From the NCBI RefSeq assembly GCF_005765165.1, contig NZ_VCIW01000020.1, positions 1 to 64,000 of the forward strand: a stretch of DNA of 64,000 nt, written 5' to 3'. The notes under the pieces were generated by a model. It searched no databases. It had not been told where the DNA came from and saw only the letters and a program-made list of their open reading frames with translations. The translations under genes and the position numbers were made by a program. Positions 52,501 through 61,370 of this stretch are shown piece by piece. The DNA comes from Paenibacillus antri (GTDB lineage Bacteria > Bacillota > Bacilli > Paenibacillales > YIM-B00363). Position 1 is the stretch's first letter. Every line of letters begins with the position of its first letter.

Positions 52501-53486
52501 CTCGCCTTGCGGTCGGCCGGATAGACGAGCCCCATCTGCCGGCGCGCTTCGTCCATGACGCGCATCGTCGCGAGCGACGTCGCGAAATCGTTGACGTTCG
52601 ATTGCGTCTCGCCGCGGCGCGCCGTCTCCATGAAGGCCTCGATCTCGTAACGCATCGTATGTTCGGACTGCGGCCGAGTCAGGTCCTCGACGGCGCCGTC
52701 CCGCGTCCGCCGCTCGACGCGCGTCGGCTGGCTCATCTTATCGAAGACGAGGTTGCCGTCTTCGCCTTGAATTTCGCACGGCGCTTCGGAAAACGTAATC
52801 TTCGAATACGTTACGACCGCCTCCATCCCGTCGTACGCCAGGATGAGGCTGCCCTCTCCGTCGACGCCCGACGAAAGCAGGACGCCGTTCGCCTTCACGG
52901 CGCGCGGCGGTCCGAACAGGCGGATGACCGGATATAAGCAATAGACGCCCAGATCCATTAACGCGCCGTTCGACAACGTCGGGTCGAAGGCATTCAATAC
53001 GGTGCCGGCCCGGTACGCGTCGTACCGAGACGAATATTGATTATACGAGGCTTGCACGCGTCGTACCGTTCCGATTCGGCCGATATGGTCCCTTATCGCC
53101 TCGAAATTCGGCAAGAACGTCGTCTTCAGCGCTTCCATGAGCAATACGCCGTTCCTTCGGGCCGCCTCGACCATCGCCGTCGCCTCGGCTTCGTTCGAGG
53201 CGAGCGGCTTCTCGCACAGCACGTGCAGCCCTCGATCCATGCAGCGGATCGCCTGCTCCGCATGCGCCGCGTTCGGACTCGCGATGTACACCGCGTCGAT
53301 CGTCCCCGAAGCCGTCATCGCGTCGAGGTCGTCGAAGCGCAGCGGGATGCCGTTCCGCTCGGCGTAGGCCTCCGCCCGCTCCGCCGAACGGGAATACGCC
53401 GCCTCCGCCCGAAATCCTTCGACCGTGCGTCCCGCTTGCAAAAATTGTTCCGTAATCCAGTTGGTGCCGACGATACCGAATCGCAT
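52497..53486 (-). CDS. Gfo/Idh/MocA-family oxidoreductase
   Basis: A 329-residue family member starting MRFGIVGTNWITEQFLQAG, with VYIASPNAAHAEQA and the lysine motif CEKPLASN near residue 95. The middle block GALMDLGVYCLYPVIRLFG replaces the common histidine with tyrosine (GVYCLYP), as in the dimeric dehydrogenase/1,5-anhydrofructose-reductase-like subgroup. ATG 53486 is preceded by GACGGAG. It is co-transcribed with the AraC gene downstream and lies 18 bp behind the GGDEF-EAL gene, so it might share that transcript. Confidence 0.83.
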   Translation of the reverse strand: MRFGIVGTNWITEQFLQAGRTVEGFRAEAAYSRSAERAEAYAERNGIPLRFDDLDAMTASGTIDAVYIASPNAAHAEQAIRCMDRGLHVLCEKPLASNEAEATAMVEAARRNGVLLMEALKTTFLPNFEAIRDHIGRIGTVRRVQASYNQYSSRYDAYRAGTVLNAFDPTLSNGALMDLGVYCLYPVIRLFGPPRAVKANGVLLSSGVDGEGSLILAYDGMEAVVTYSKITFSEAPCEIQGEDGNLVFDKMSQPTRVERRTRDGAVEDLTRPQSEHTMRYEIEAFMETARRGETQSNVNDFATSLATMRVMDEARRQMGLVYPADRKAR

Positions 53487-53504
53487 GCTCCGTCCCCGTC
53501 CTTC

Positions 53505-55517
53505 CTATCCGTTCGGTTCGGATCGAATCCGATCCAACCATTGTTCCGCCGCTTCCCGCCTGAGCGGCTCCGAATAATAATACCCTTGGATCTCTTCGCA
53601 GCCGATCGAAGCGAGGAAGCGAAGCTGATCGGCGCGTTCGACGCCTTCCGCCGTCGTCCGAAGCCGCAGCTCGCGCGCCATCGACAGCATCGCCTTGACG
53701 ATCGCTTGATCTTCGGCGCTATGGGGAAGACCCTCCACGAACGACTTGTCGATCTTCAGCCGGTCGACGGACATCCGCTTCATATAGGCGAACGCGCTGT
53801 AGCCCGTGCCGAAGTCGTCGATGCCGATGCGCACGCCGAGCCGGCGCAGCTCGCCCAATTGCTTCCGCGTCCGTTCCTCGTCCCGCATCGCCGCGCTTTC
53901 CGTCATCTCCAGCTCCAGCTGCTTGCCTTCCAAGCCCGATTCTATCAGAATCGTGCGCACCTTATCAACGAAGTCGTTCTTGCGCAGCTGCTCGAACGAG
54001 ACGTTGACGGAAACTCGCAGCTTCTCGCCGTATTTCTCGTTCCATGCTCGAATTTGCCGGCACGCTTCCCGCATCGCCCACTCGCCGAGTCCGACGATCG
54101 CCCCGTTCTGCTCCGCGAGCGTGATGAACTTCTCCGGCCGGATCGGTCCGCTCCCCCGATTCCATCGAAGCAGCGCCTCGAAACCGGCGACGCGGCCGGT
54201 TCGCAGATCCAGCTGCGGCTGATAATACAGCTCCAAGCCGCTGCCGTGCTGCGCCCCCTTCAGCTCTTGCTTCATTCGGTGATCTTCGAAGTCGAACGCA
54301 TCCAACGCTTCGGAGAAGACGTGGTACGCGTCCCGCCCCTTCTCCTTGGCCCGGTACATCGCGAGATCCGCCCGTTTCATCGCTTCGCCGGCCGTCGTCG
54401 CGTGCGTCGGCACATGCGCGATGCCGACGCTGGGCGTCACCAGCATTGAATGTCCCTCGTATTCGATCGGCTTCGGCACCGACCGGAGCATGCGCTCCGC
54501 CGCCGCGACCGCCTCTTCCAACGACCTGCCGGGGCCCACGACGAGAAACTCATCCCCTCCGAGCCTGCCGACGACGTCGCCTTCGCCCATCGCTCCCCTC
54601 AACCGTTCGGCCGTCTCCAGAAGCAGGACGTCCCCCGCTTGATGGCCGAGCCAATCGTTCACTTGCTTGAATCGGTCCAGGTCGATCAGCATGACGAAGC
54701 AAGGCTCGCCGGTCCGAATGCGTTCTTCCAGATAATCCGTTATAAACATCCGATTCTTCAAACCGGTCAGCGAATCGTGGTAGGCGATATGTTCCAGCTG
54801 CTCGTTTTTTCGTTCCAGCTGTTCCTGCTTCGCGACGAATTGACGTTCGCCGATAATGACGGTCGTCATCGTCATCAGAAGCAGCGTCAGAAATTCGACG
54901 ATATAGAAATCGTAATTCTCTGCGTAGCCGAAAGCTTCGACGAACGTCAACGAACATCCGAGGAAGGCATGACTAATGAGGAACGCTAGAAAGACGATAA
55001 AGCCGTAACCGCTCTTCTTTCGTTCCGCTTGGTCGATGCGCAGCTGCCTGACGAGACGCATCGTAAGAAACACGAAGGCGATCGCGTAGCCGACGCCGTT
55101 CGCGAACAGCAGCCAGTCGACCGTACGGGGATCGGCGCCGAACAGGAAGGCCGAGCCATACACCGCCGAGAAGACGCCGCCCATCAGAATCGCTACGGAT
55201 AACTGCCTATACGCCGTTCGGGAGCGGTGCGAGACGTCCTTCGGGAATAACCTCCCTGCCGCGCGCCGGATCGCGGCGGCATGCAGCAGCGAAGCTACCG
55301 CCATCAAGCCGAGGGTGAGCGCGTCGATGCGAAACAGCCCGAAGCATTGAAGCGTCAGCGATTGCGTCGTCCATAGGACGGCGCCCCCGAAATACGGAGC
55401 GACGGTCTTCAGCCGCTTCATCCACGCGAATCCGGAATGCAGCGGGAGCAGCAGAACGATAAAATAAGCCATATTCGCGAGAAGCGATAGCAATAGATAG
55501 ATTCGTTGTTGTTCCAA
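53505..55517 (-). CDS. membrane GGDEF-EAL protein (c-di-GMP synthesis and breakdown)
   Basis: A 670-residue protein with about seven membrane helices in residues 1-230, a short coiled coil, a GGDEF domain (about 245-405) with an intact active site in GRLGGDEFLV, and an EAL domain (about 415-665) with GFEALLRW, SVNVSFEQL, ELEMTESAAM and DDFGTGYS. Both catalytic signatures are preserved, so either activity is possible. The start is TTG at 55517 with GGGAGG nine bases before it. It is the second c-di-GMP protein of the window besides the HD-GYP regulator. Confidence 0.92.
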   Translation of the reverse strand: MEQQRIYLLLSLLANMAYFIVLLLPLHSGFAWMKRLKTVAPYFGGAVLWTTQSLTLQCFGLFRIDALTLGLMAVASLLHAAAIRRAAGRLFPKDVSHRSRTAYRQLSVAILMGGVFSAVYGSAFLFGADPRTVDWLLFANGVGYAIAFVFLTMRLVRQLRIDQAERKKSGYGFIVFLAFLISHAFLGCSLTFVEAFGYAENYDFYIVEFLTLLLMTMTTVIIGERQFVAKQEQLERKNEQLEHIAYHDSLTGLKNRMFITDYLEERIRTGEPCFVMLIDLDRFKQVNDWLGHQAGDVLLLETAERLRGAMGEGDVVGRLGGDEFLVVGPGRSLEEAVAAAERMLRSVPKPIEYEGHSMLVTPSVGIAHVPTHATTAGEAMKRADLAMYRAKEKGRDAYHVFSEALDAFDFEDHRMKQELKGAQHGSGLELYYQPQLDLRTGRVAGFEALLRWNRGSGPIRPEKFITLAEQNGAIVGLGEWAMREACRQIRAWNEKYGEKLRVSVNVSFEQLRKNDFVDKVRTILIESGLEGKQLELEMTESAAMRDEERTRKQLGELRRLGVRIGIDDFGTGYSAFAYMKRMSVDRLKIDKSFVEGLPHSAEDQAIVKAMLSMARELRLRTTAEGVERADQLRFLASIGCEEIQGYYYSEPLRREAAEQWLDRIRSEPNG

Positions 55518-55681
55518 ATAAGCGGCCTCCCGCCGGCGATCCCCGAAATTCCCTTCATTGTAAGGTCGCGGAAAGCTTCGAACAACGGAAATATAAACGC
55601 GACAAATAGGACTGGACTAATCCGGCCGAAGTGTGCATATGCATATCAACGGAGTATTTCGTATCCGCGGGAGGTAATGAC

Positions 55682-55912
55682 ATGTCAACGACAAGGAAAA
55701 GCTACGAGCCGTTTGTCGGTCCGTTCGATCCATGCCCGCCGATCCGTATCAAGACGTACGAAACGCCCCCTCAACTCTACTTAGGATTCCAACCTTACGG
55801 ATTGCCGCAGTTCGGGCCGTCAGAGGCGCTGAAGCGCGGCACATTATGGCCAGCCTTATATGCGCCTTACACGAACCCCTATGAAACGCCGAAGGGAGCG
55901 AAGCGAGAATGA
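55682..55912 (+). CDS. cotJA: spore coat-associated protein CotJA
   Basis: A 76-residue CotJA homologue: PFDPCPPIRIKTYETPPQLY, then GFQPYGLPQFGPSEALKRGT and LWPALYAPY, the conserved core. GGGAGG lies eight bases before the ATG at 55682. First gene of cotJABC, which encodes inner spore-coat proteins made in the mother cell during sporulation; in Bacillus the operon uses sigma-E. I did not find a convincing sigma-E promoter by eye in the 164 bp upstream. Confidence 0.9.
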   Translation: MSTTRKSYEPFVGPFDPCPPIRIKTYETPPQLYLGFQPYGLPQFGPSEALKRGTLWPALYAPYTNPYETPKGAKRE

Positions 55913-56190
55913 CGCACTCCTCCCAATGGAAAGAAGACGATTGGAAGACGTATTACGACTTAATGCGGCAGATGCAAGAGACCGACTTCGTCCTCGTCGA
56001 GTTGAATTTGTATTTGGATACGCATCCGGACGACCAAGCCGCGATCGCGCAATTCAATCAATACGTTCAGCGAAGCATGGCGATCAAACACCAGTTCCAA
56101 TCGCTGTTCGGACCGCTGTATCACTTCGGAGTCAGCTATTCGCCGATGCCTTTCGCCTGGAAGGAAGCGCCCTGGCCGTGGCAGGTATAA
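55909..56190 (+). CDS. cotJB: spore coat protein CotJB
   Basis: A 93-residue CotJB homologue with the family pattern LMRQMQETDFVLVELNLYLD near residues 18-37, FNQYVQRS, and the tail AWKEAPWPWQV. Its ATG overlaps the cotJA stop as ATGA. It is needed with CotJA and CotJC for the complex in the spore coat. Confidence 0.92.
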   Translation: MTHSSQWKEDDWKTYYDLMRQMQETDFVLVELNLYLDTHPDDQAAIAQFNQYVQRSMAIKHQFQSLFGPLYHFGVSYSPMPFAWKEAPWPWQV

Positions 56191-56218
56191 TCGAACGAAG
56201 CAAGGGGGGAACCCGAAC

Positions 56219-56788
56219 ATGTGGGTGTACGAGAAGAAGCTGCAATATCCCGTACGCGTAAGCAAGTGCGATCCGATGATGGCGAAGTTCTTAATCGAGC
56301 AATATGGAGGAGCCGACGGCGAGCTGGCGGCCGCCCTTCGGTACTTAAACCAACGGTACACCTTGCCGGAAAAGGTCATCGCGATCGTCAACGATATCGG
56401 AACCGAGGAGCTGGCGCACCTCGAGATGATCGCGACGATGATCTATAAGCTGACGAAGGACGCGACGCCCGAGCAGTTGAAAGCCGCGGGACTCGGCGAT
56501 CATTACGCGAACCACGATAAGGCGCTGTTCTATCATAATGCCGCCGGGGTGCCGTGGACGGCCGCCTACATTCAAGCGAAGGGGGATCCGATCGCCGACC
56601 TGTACGAGGACGTCGCCGCGGAGGAGAAAGCCCGGGCGACGTATCAATGGCTCATCGACATGACCGACGACGTCGATCTGATCGACAGCCTGACCTTCCT
56701 GCGGGAACGCGAAATCGTTCACTCTCAACGGTTCCGGGAAGCGGCGGAGATGCTGAAAGTCGATCAACAAACGAAGAAAATATTTTGA
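56219..56788 (+). CDS. cotJC: spore coat protein CotJC (manganese catalase family)
   Basis: A 189-residue ferritin-like four-helix protein of the manganese catalase family. Metal-ligand motifs are visible: ELAAALRYLNQRY, the E-x-x-H pair in GTEELAHLEMIATM, the AEEKARATYQWL helix and REREIVHSQRF. It is encoded 28 bp behind cotJB with AAGGGGGG upstream and closes the operon. It may protect the spore from peroxide; in Bacillus CotJC it is mainly a structural coat protein. Confidence 0.92.
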   Translation: MWVYEKKLQYPVRVSKCDPMMAKFLIEQYGGADGELAAALRYLNQRYTLPEKVIAIVNDIGTEELAHLEMIATMIYKLTKDATPEQLKAAGLGDHYANHDKALFYHNAAGVPWTAAYIQAKGDPIADLYEDVAAEEKARATYQWLIDMTDDVDLIDSLTFLREREIVHSQRFREAAEMLKVDQQTKKIF

Positions 56789-56795
56789 CGACGCC

Positions 56796-56832
56796 AAAGT
56801 CCGCGCCCCTACGAGAGGCGCGGACTTTTTTT
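56796..56832 (+). terminator. rho-independent terminator of cotJABC
   Basis: AAAGTCCGCGCC (56796-56807) pairs perfectly with GGCGCGGACTTT (56817-56828) and a run of T follows to 56832. A very similar stem (AAAGTCCGCGCCT) ends the DUF2382 gene at 59112. Confidence 0.9.
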
Positions 56833-56872
56833 GCGCTGCAAGCTTATGCTGCGAATGCATTCCAGCTGATCG

Positions 56873-57856
56873 CTAGCGGCAATCCGGGCCAACCGGTTCA
56901 CTCATCTTACTTGCATGTATCAAGAAATGTTTTATATTGTCTAATGAAATCCCACTATGAAACCTTCTAACTTCAAACAATGTCCATTCTTCGACATGTT
57001 TTATTTTTGCTAAATACGTTCGCTTTCCTTTGCGCTGCTCATAAAGAAAATCATTATACTTCTCGACCTTTTCATGAGCCTCGCCTTCGATTATTTCTTT
57101 AATCCTTTTTTCATAAAACGCGGTTGCGCTGTCCGCCCATGCGATTAGTTCGCTTCTGGGCGTTGTCGAACACCGTATCTCCTCTACTCCTTTTAAATAA
57201 AACGTACAGTCATCTATATCGTACTTGGACGAAAACAGAAGATGCAATAAGTTCCAAAAGTATTCCGCCTCATGTTCGAGATCCCATCTAGCGCAATATC
57301 CAGGATGTATCGTCACATGGGTAGAAATAAACCCCGCATAAAGTAAATGTAAATCGCAAACTTTCCTGAAGGAACTAGGAATTAGATGTTCGCTTCCTAG
57401 AAAGGAAACGATTTCGTCCGTAAGTATAATTTGTTTAATGTCGGTCACTTTTTCTCTCTTTACGTTAATGAACAGATCCGTCGCAGCACTAAATCGATCC
57501 GTTACTAAAATTTCTCCTGTCAGGTTCGGTTCCTTTTCTCTGAATTCAATTAGCGAATTACGAATTACTTCTTCGAAAACTTGAAAGCCTTCTATTATTT
57601 CATCAAAAGTATCCAAAGCGTAAGGAGGAGATACGACTTCAATAATGCTATTGGAATATTCAGGGTGAATAGCCCACCCCTTTTCAAAAAAATAACTTGC
57701 TTTTTGCATTAGATTTTCGCTAATGCCCGATAGAGACATGATTTCATTTACAATCTCCTGCGCTGCTAATAAATAACCGATGAAACCACGTTCTTTATAA
57801 ATTAATGCGTATTCTTTTTCGATTCCGAACTCAAACCTGTTGGGAACAATCTTCAT
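56873..57856 (-). CDS. AT-rich hypothetical protein, possibly amidoligase-like
   Basis: A 327-residue soluble protein. The base composition is clearly more AT-rich than every neighbour and codon use differs (many A/T-ending codons), which suggests recent transfer. I see a faint amidoligase (glutamine-synthetase/GCS-fold) pattern: FEFGIEKEYALI near residue 8, IIEVVSPPYALDTFDE near 71, and FISTHVTIHPGYCARW near 175. These would supply acidic metal ligands and the ESP-like loop of such ligases. ATG 57856 is preceded by GGAGG. It stands alone between the cotJ terminator and a DUF2382 gene. The assignment is weak; treat as hypothetical. Confidence 0.6.
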   Translation of the reverse strand: MKIVPNRFEFGIEKEYALIYKERGFIGYLLAAQEIVNEIMSLSGISENLMQKASYFFEKGWAIHPEYSNSIIEVVSPPYALDTFDEIIEGFQVFEEVIRNSLIEFREKEPNLTGEILVTDRFSAATDLFINVKREKVTDIKQIILTDEIVSFLGSEHLIPSSFRKVCDLHLLYAGFISTHVTIHPGYCARWDLEHEAEYFWNLLHLLFSSKYDIDDCTFYLKGVEEIRCSTTPRSELIAWADSATAFYEKRIKEIIEGEAHEKVEKYNDFLYEQRKGKRTYLAKIKHVEEWTLFEVRRFHSGISLDNIKHFLIHASKMSEPVGPDCR

Positions 57857-58037
57857 CGTTTCCTCCTTATCTTAACAAACTGACTCCCACTCCATGGAAA
57901 TATTCTCGCCTCATTATACCAGAACCTACGTTCGTTAACGCACTCCGGATTTTTTAATCGCCCCGCGGATAGCTTCCCTTCCCGGGGGGATCATAACAGG
58001 GTAAGCATTCATCAATACTTTTCCGGGAGGAATCCTC

Positions 58038-58679
58038 TTGGCCTTTTTCAACTTATTCAGCGACGATGAAGAGGAAGAAAATAACGAACCGAAAGCGAAA
58101 AGAGGCAAGAACGACGTGAAGAGGGCCGAGGATCGGGACGCGGATGTCGAAATCGCCGAGGAGATCCGCCCTGTTTCATGCGGGGCGGAATGCGACGTAA
58201 CGATGGAGGCGGCCGAAAACCTGGATACGGACATGCTGGACGATGCGGAATTCGGCGAGGAAACGGGAACGGCCGTTGCGGAAGTCCCGGCGAAAGCCGC
58301 AACGCTGCGGTTGAAAGCCGAGGAACTCGAAGTTACTAAAAACATGACGCAAGCGGGCGAAGTCATCCTGCATAAGGACATCGTCGAGGAACAAAAGACG
58401 GTCAGCGTCCCCGTCGTTCATGAGCAAGTCGTTATCGAGCGGAAGACGATTCATCGCGAACCGACCTCGGAAACGATCGGGAAGGAAGAGACGATTCATA
58501 TCCCGGTGAACGAGGAGAAGGTCGACGTCCGTAAGCGCACCGTCGTCATCGGAGAAGTGTCGACTCGCAAGCGCGAAGTGACGGAAACCGAGAGCGTCAG
58601 CGAAAAGCTGCGCCGCGAAGAAGTCCGCGTGGATGTGAAGGGCGATACGACGGTCATCGACGATCAGGTGCAGGGGTAA
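58038..58679 (+). CDS. DUF2382 (YsnF/AvaK) domain protein with acidic N terminus
   Basis: A 213-residue protein. The first 80 residues are acidic and low in complexity (DDEEEENNEPK), and residues 90-205 form the DUF2382 domain with its repeated beta pattern: LRLKAEELEVTKNMTQAGEV, VPVVHEQVVIERKTIH, IHIPVNEEKVDVRKR. The PRC-barrel often found before DUF2382 is absent. The start is TTG at 58038 behind GGGAGG. A second DUF2382 gene follows 31 bp later and is probably co-transcribed. YsnF-like proteins are general-stress proteins in Bacillus; the biochemical role is unknown. Confidence 0.82.
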   Translation: MAFFNLFSDDEEEENNEPKAKRGKNDVKRAEDRDADVEIAEEIRPVSCGAECDVTMEAAENLDTDMLDDAEFGEETGTAVAEVPAKAATLRLKAEELEVTKNMTQAGEVILHKDIVEEQKTVSVPVVHEQVVIERKTIHREPTSETIGKEETIHIPVNEEKVDVRKRTVVIGEVSTRKREVTETESVSEKLRREEVRVDVKGDTTVIDDQVQG

Positions 58680-58710
58680 AGGTGTCTTTTCTTAAAGGAG
58701 AGGGCATTTC

Positions 58711-59112
58711 ATGAGTTCCGAGGAACGAAACGGAGGCTCCCTGCCGCGAACTTGGAAGCTTCGCGAAGAGGAACTGTCCATCGAAAAGACGAAGGTGACT
58801 GTTGGAGAGGTTATCGTTCGCAAGGAAATCGTAAAGGAAGTAAAAACCGTTACGGTACCCGTCGCTCGGGAAGAGCTTGTCATTGAAGAAACGCGTTATA
58901 ACGAAAACGGGGAAAAAGGCGACCCTCGGATCAAACGAATTCCCATTTGGGAGGAACGCATCGAAATCGCGAAGAAACCGGTCATCGTCTCGGAGGTTTC
59001 GATTTATAAGCAGGTCGTATCGCAAACGGAAACGATCAGCGAACCGGTAAAGAAGGAAATCCTTCGCATCGAGGAAAACGGAGATCCAGATCTGTTGCGA
59101 TTATTCGAGTAA
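58711..59112 (+). CDS. DUF2382 (YsnF/AvaK) domain protein, short form
   Basis: A 133-residue protein that is almost only a DUF2382 domain: KLREEELSIEKTKVTVGEV, EIVKEVKTVTVPVAREELVI, and VSEVSIYKQVVSQTETISEP. It aligns with the C-terminal half of the neighbour upstream, so the two probably arose by duplication. AAAGGAGAGGG lies just before the ATG at 58711. It is followed directly by a terminator. Confidence 0.82.
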   Translation: MSSEERNGGSLPRTWKLREEELSIEKTKVTVGEVIVRKEIVKEVKTVTVPVAREELVIEETRYNENGEKGDPRIKRIPIWEERIEIAKKPVIVSEVSIYKQVVSQTETISEPVKKEILRIEENGDPDLLRLFE

Positions 59113-59114
59113 AG

Positions 59115-59150
59115 AAAGTCCGCGCCTCGACATCAAAGGCACGGACTTTT
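59115..59150 (+). terminator. rho-independent terminator of the DUF2382 pair
   Basis: AAAGTCCGCGCCT (59115-59127) pairs with AAGGCACGGACTTT (59136-59149), one mismatch, then T. It separates the pair from the convergent histidine kinase gene. Confidence 0.8.
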
Positions 59151-59157
59151 CCTCGTG

Positions 59158-61317
59158 TCACGAAATCGCGAGAGGCAGCGCGATCGTGAACGACGTTCCT
59201 TCGCCGACGACGCTGGACACGGACACCGTCCCGCGATGCGCCTCGACGATTTTATAGCTGACGCTGAGGCCGAGCCCCGTGCCGTATTCCTTCGTCGTGA
59301 AGAACGGTCGTCCGACGAACGGAAGCTTCTCTTCCGGGATACCGCGGCCTTCGTCGACGAACCGGATAACCGCCCGTTCTCCCTCCGCTCGCGCTCGGAT
59401 GACGATCGTCCCCCCGTCCGGCATCGCTTCGATCCCGTTCTTGATCAGGTTGATGAACACCTGCTTCAGCTGATTGTCGTCGCCGCGGACGAGCAGCGGT
59501 TCGGCCGGCAGATCGAGGAACAGCTCGATGCCGCGAAGGTTCGCCTGGGTCTCGAGCAAACTCGCGACGCTTCGAAGCAGAGCGGTCGTATCTCGATTCG
59601 CCATTACGGTGCTGGTGGGCTTGGCTAGGATAAGCAGCTCGCTCAGGATCGTCTCGACCCGCGACAGCTCGTCGTTCATGATACGGAAGTAATACGGCTT
59701 CTGCGCGGTCCCGGACTGCATCAGATGCAGGAACCCCTTCAACGAAGTCAACGGGTTGCGAATTTCGTGCGCGATGCCGGCGGCCAATTGTCCGGCGGCC
59801 GACAGCTTCTCGGATTGTTGAAGCAGCGCTTCCGTCTTCTTCCGCTCCGTCACGTCCCTAACGATCGTATGTACGGCTTCCTTATTGTTGTAGATCGTCG
59901 GGATCGATTTCACTTCCACATCGATCGTCTTCCCGTCCAAGCCGACGAAGACGGACTGCGCCAGCTCCGCGACGCGTTTGTCCTGCTCCACCATTCTCCG
60001 GCGCGCGGCCGAAGCGTCGCGGTACGCCGGATGGATCAACGTCATCGGGTCGATCTCGTACAGCTGCTCCTTATTTTTCGCGCCGAGGAGCGCGACCGCC
60101 GTGTCGTTCACGTACGCGAATCGGCCCCCGACTCCGACGAAGATCGCGTCCGGCGAATGCTCGACGAGCTCGCGGTACTGTTCTTCGGCTTCCCGCAGCC
60201 GCCGACGCTCGGCTTCACGCTCGCTCACGTCCCGCAGCACCGCGATATACTCCGTCGCTTTGCCCGTTTGTTTTCCCCGAATGCGCTTCGTCCGGCTCTC
60301 GATCCAGACGTAATCGCCATACTTCGTACGGCAGCGGAACGTGGACAGCCGTTCGTCCGCGAACGACTCGCGGAGCGGCTCGACGTCCTCCGGGTGCACC
60401 AACGACATCGCGTCGACGCCGACCAGCTCCTCCGGTAAGTACCCGAGCATCGACGCCGACGAAGGCGACACGTACGTGAGGATGCCGAACGGATTATAGC
60501 GGACGATGACGTCCAGCGAGTTTTCGGCGAGAAGGCGATATTTCCGCTCGCTCTCCTTCAGCTGCCGAATGAGCCGAGCCTGCGGCGTGACGTCCTTGGC
60601 GATGCCGTATACGCCCACCGCTTCTCCGTCCACGATGATCGGCGCATGGGTGACGCTGAGATGCACCTTGCTCCCGTCGGCATGCGGCACCTCCGTTTCG
60701 AACCGGAACGTATCGAGCGAGCCTTCGTGCGCATGTTCGAGCGCGTGCCGGATGCCATCCTCCAGCGGCTTCGGAAACGCGGAGCGCCATGCGTCCGGCG
60801 TATACCCCGTAATGCGCTCGACGGAATGGTTCAAGCTCGTGAGCTCGCCGTCCATACTAACGGCGTACACGAGATCCGGATGCTCGTCGAACAACGACTT
60901 GTATTGCTGCATATGCCGCTGAAGCAGATGCTCCGCCTTCTTGCGCGCCGAGATATCCTGCAGCTGCGACACGAACACCTGGGGCACGCCGTCCGCGTTC
61001 CGAACGACGGAGAGGGTATGCTGCACCCACACATGCACGCCGTCCTTGCGGATGTACCGCTTCTCGTTCTGATAATCGTCCATCGTACCTTCGATCAGCT
61101 TGGCGCGCATCCGCTCGCCTACGCCTGCATCGTCCGGGTGCGTAATATCGAGGTACGTCATGGTGAGCAGTTCGGCTTCCGAATAGCCGGTCAACTTGCA
61201 AATCGAAGGATTCACCTTCTGAAATCTTCCGTTCAACGCGACGACGGCCATGCCGATCTTGGCGTGAAAGAACGCGTGTTGGAACAGCGAATCGGTCTCC
61301 ATCTGCGGAAGCGTCAA
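59158..61317 (-). CDS. soluble four-PAS sensor histidine kinase (KinA/KinE-like)
   Basis: A 719-residue cytoplasmic kinase. Four PAS domains follow each other (about 10-120, 130-250, 260-375 and 380-495; for example KVNPSICKLTGYSEAEL, SLNHSVERITGYTPDAW, YVSPSSASMLGYLPEEL, YVNDTAVALLGAKNKEQ). HisKA with GIAHEIRNPLTSLKGFL lies near 530 and HATPase near 610-719 (NLIKNGIEAMPDGG, YGTGLGLSVSYKIVEAH). The start is TTG at 61317 behind GGAGGGGGA; the open frame continues to 62064 but that part is a shadow of the EamA gene. Domain layout resembles sporulation-initiating kinases; it has no adjacent regulator. Confidence 0.9.
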   Translation of the reverse strand: MTLPQMETDSLFQHAFFHAKIGMAVVALNGRFQKVNPSICKLTGYSEAELLTMTYLDITHPDDAGVGERMRAKLIEGTMDDYQNEKRYIRKDGVHVWVQHTLSVVRNADGVPQVFVSQLQDISARKKAEHLLQRHMQQYKSLFDEHPDLVYAVSMDGELTSLNHSVERITGYTPDAWRSAFPKPLEDGIRHALEHAHEGSLDTFRFETEVPHADGSKVHLSVTHAPIIVDGEAVGVYGIAKDVTPQARLIRQLKESERKYRLLAENSLDVIVRYNPFGILTYVSPSSASMLGYLPEELVGVDAMSLVHPEDVEPLRESFADERLSTFRCRTKYGDYVWIESRTKRIRGKQTGKATEYIAVLRDVSEREAERRRLREAEEQYRELVEHSPDAIFVGVGGRFAYVNDTAVALLGAKNKEQLYEIDPMTLIHPAYRDASAARRRMVEQDKRVAELAQSVFVGLDGKTIDVEVKSIPTIYNNKEAVHTIVRDVTERKKTEALLQQSEKLSAAGQLAAGIAHEIRNPLTSLKGFLHLMQSGTAQKPYYFRIMNDELSRVETILSELLILAKPTSTVMANRDTTALLRSVASLLETQANLRGIELFLDLPAEPLLVRGDDNQLKQVFINLIKNGIEAMPDGGTIVIRARAEGERAVIRFVDEGRGIPEEKLPFVGRPFFTTKEYGTGLGLSVSYKIVEAHRGTVSVSSVVGEGTSFTIALPLAIS

Positions 61318-61370
61318 GGCGGTTCCCCCTCCGGGAAAAAAGGTTGTGGATTCTAGCGGCGCAATCGGAA

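Noticed and set aside
55518-55681. Sigma-E promoter for cotJABC
   Set aside because: CATATGCATATC near 55636 resembles a -10 element but no matching -35 could be seen, so I did not annotate it.
58000-58037. Sigma-B promoter (GGGTAA near 58000) for the DUF2382 genes
   Set aside because: No GTTT-type -35 element at the right distance was found.
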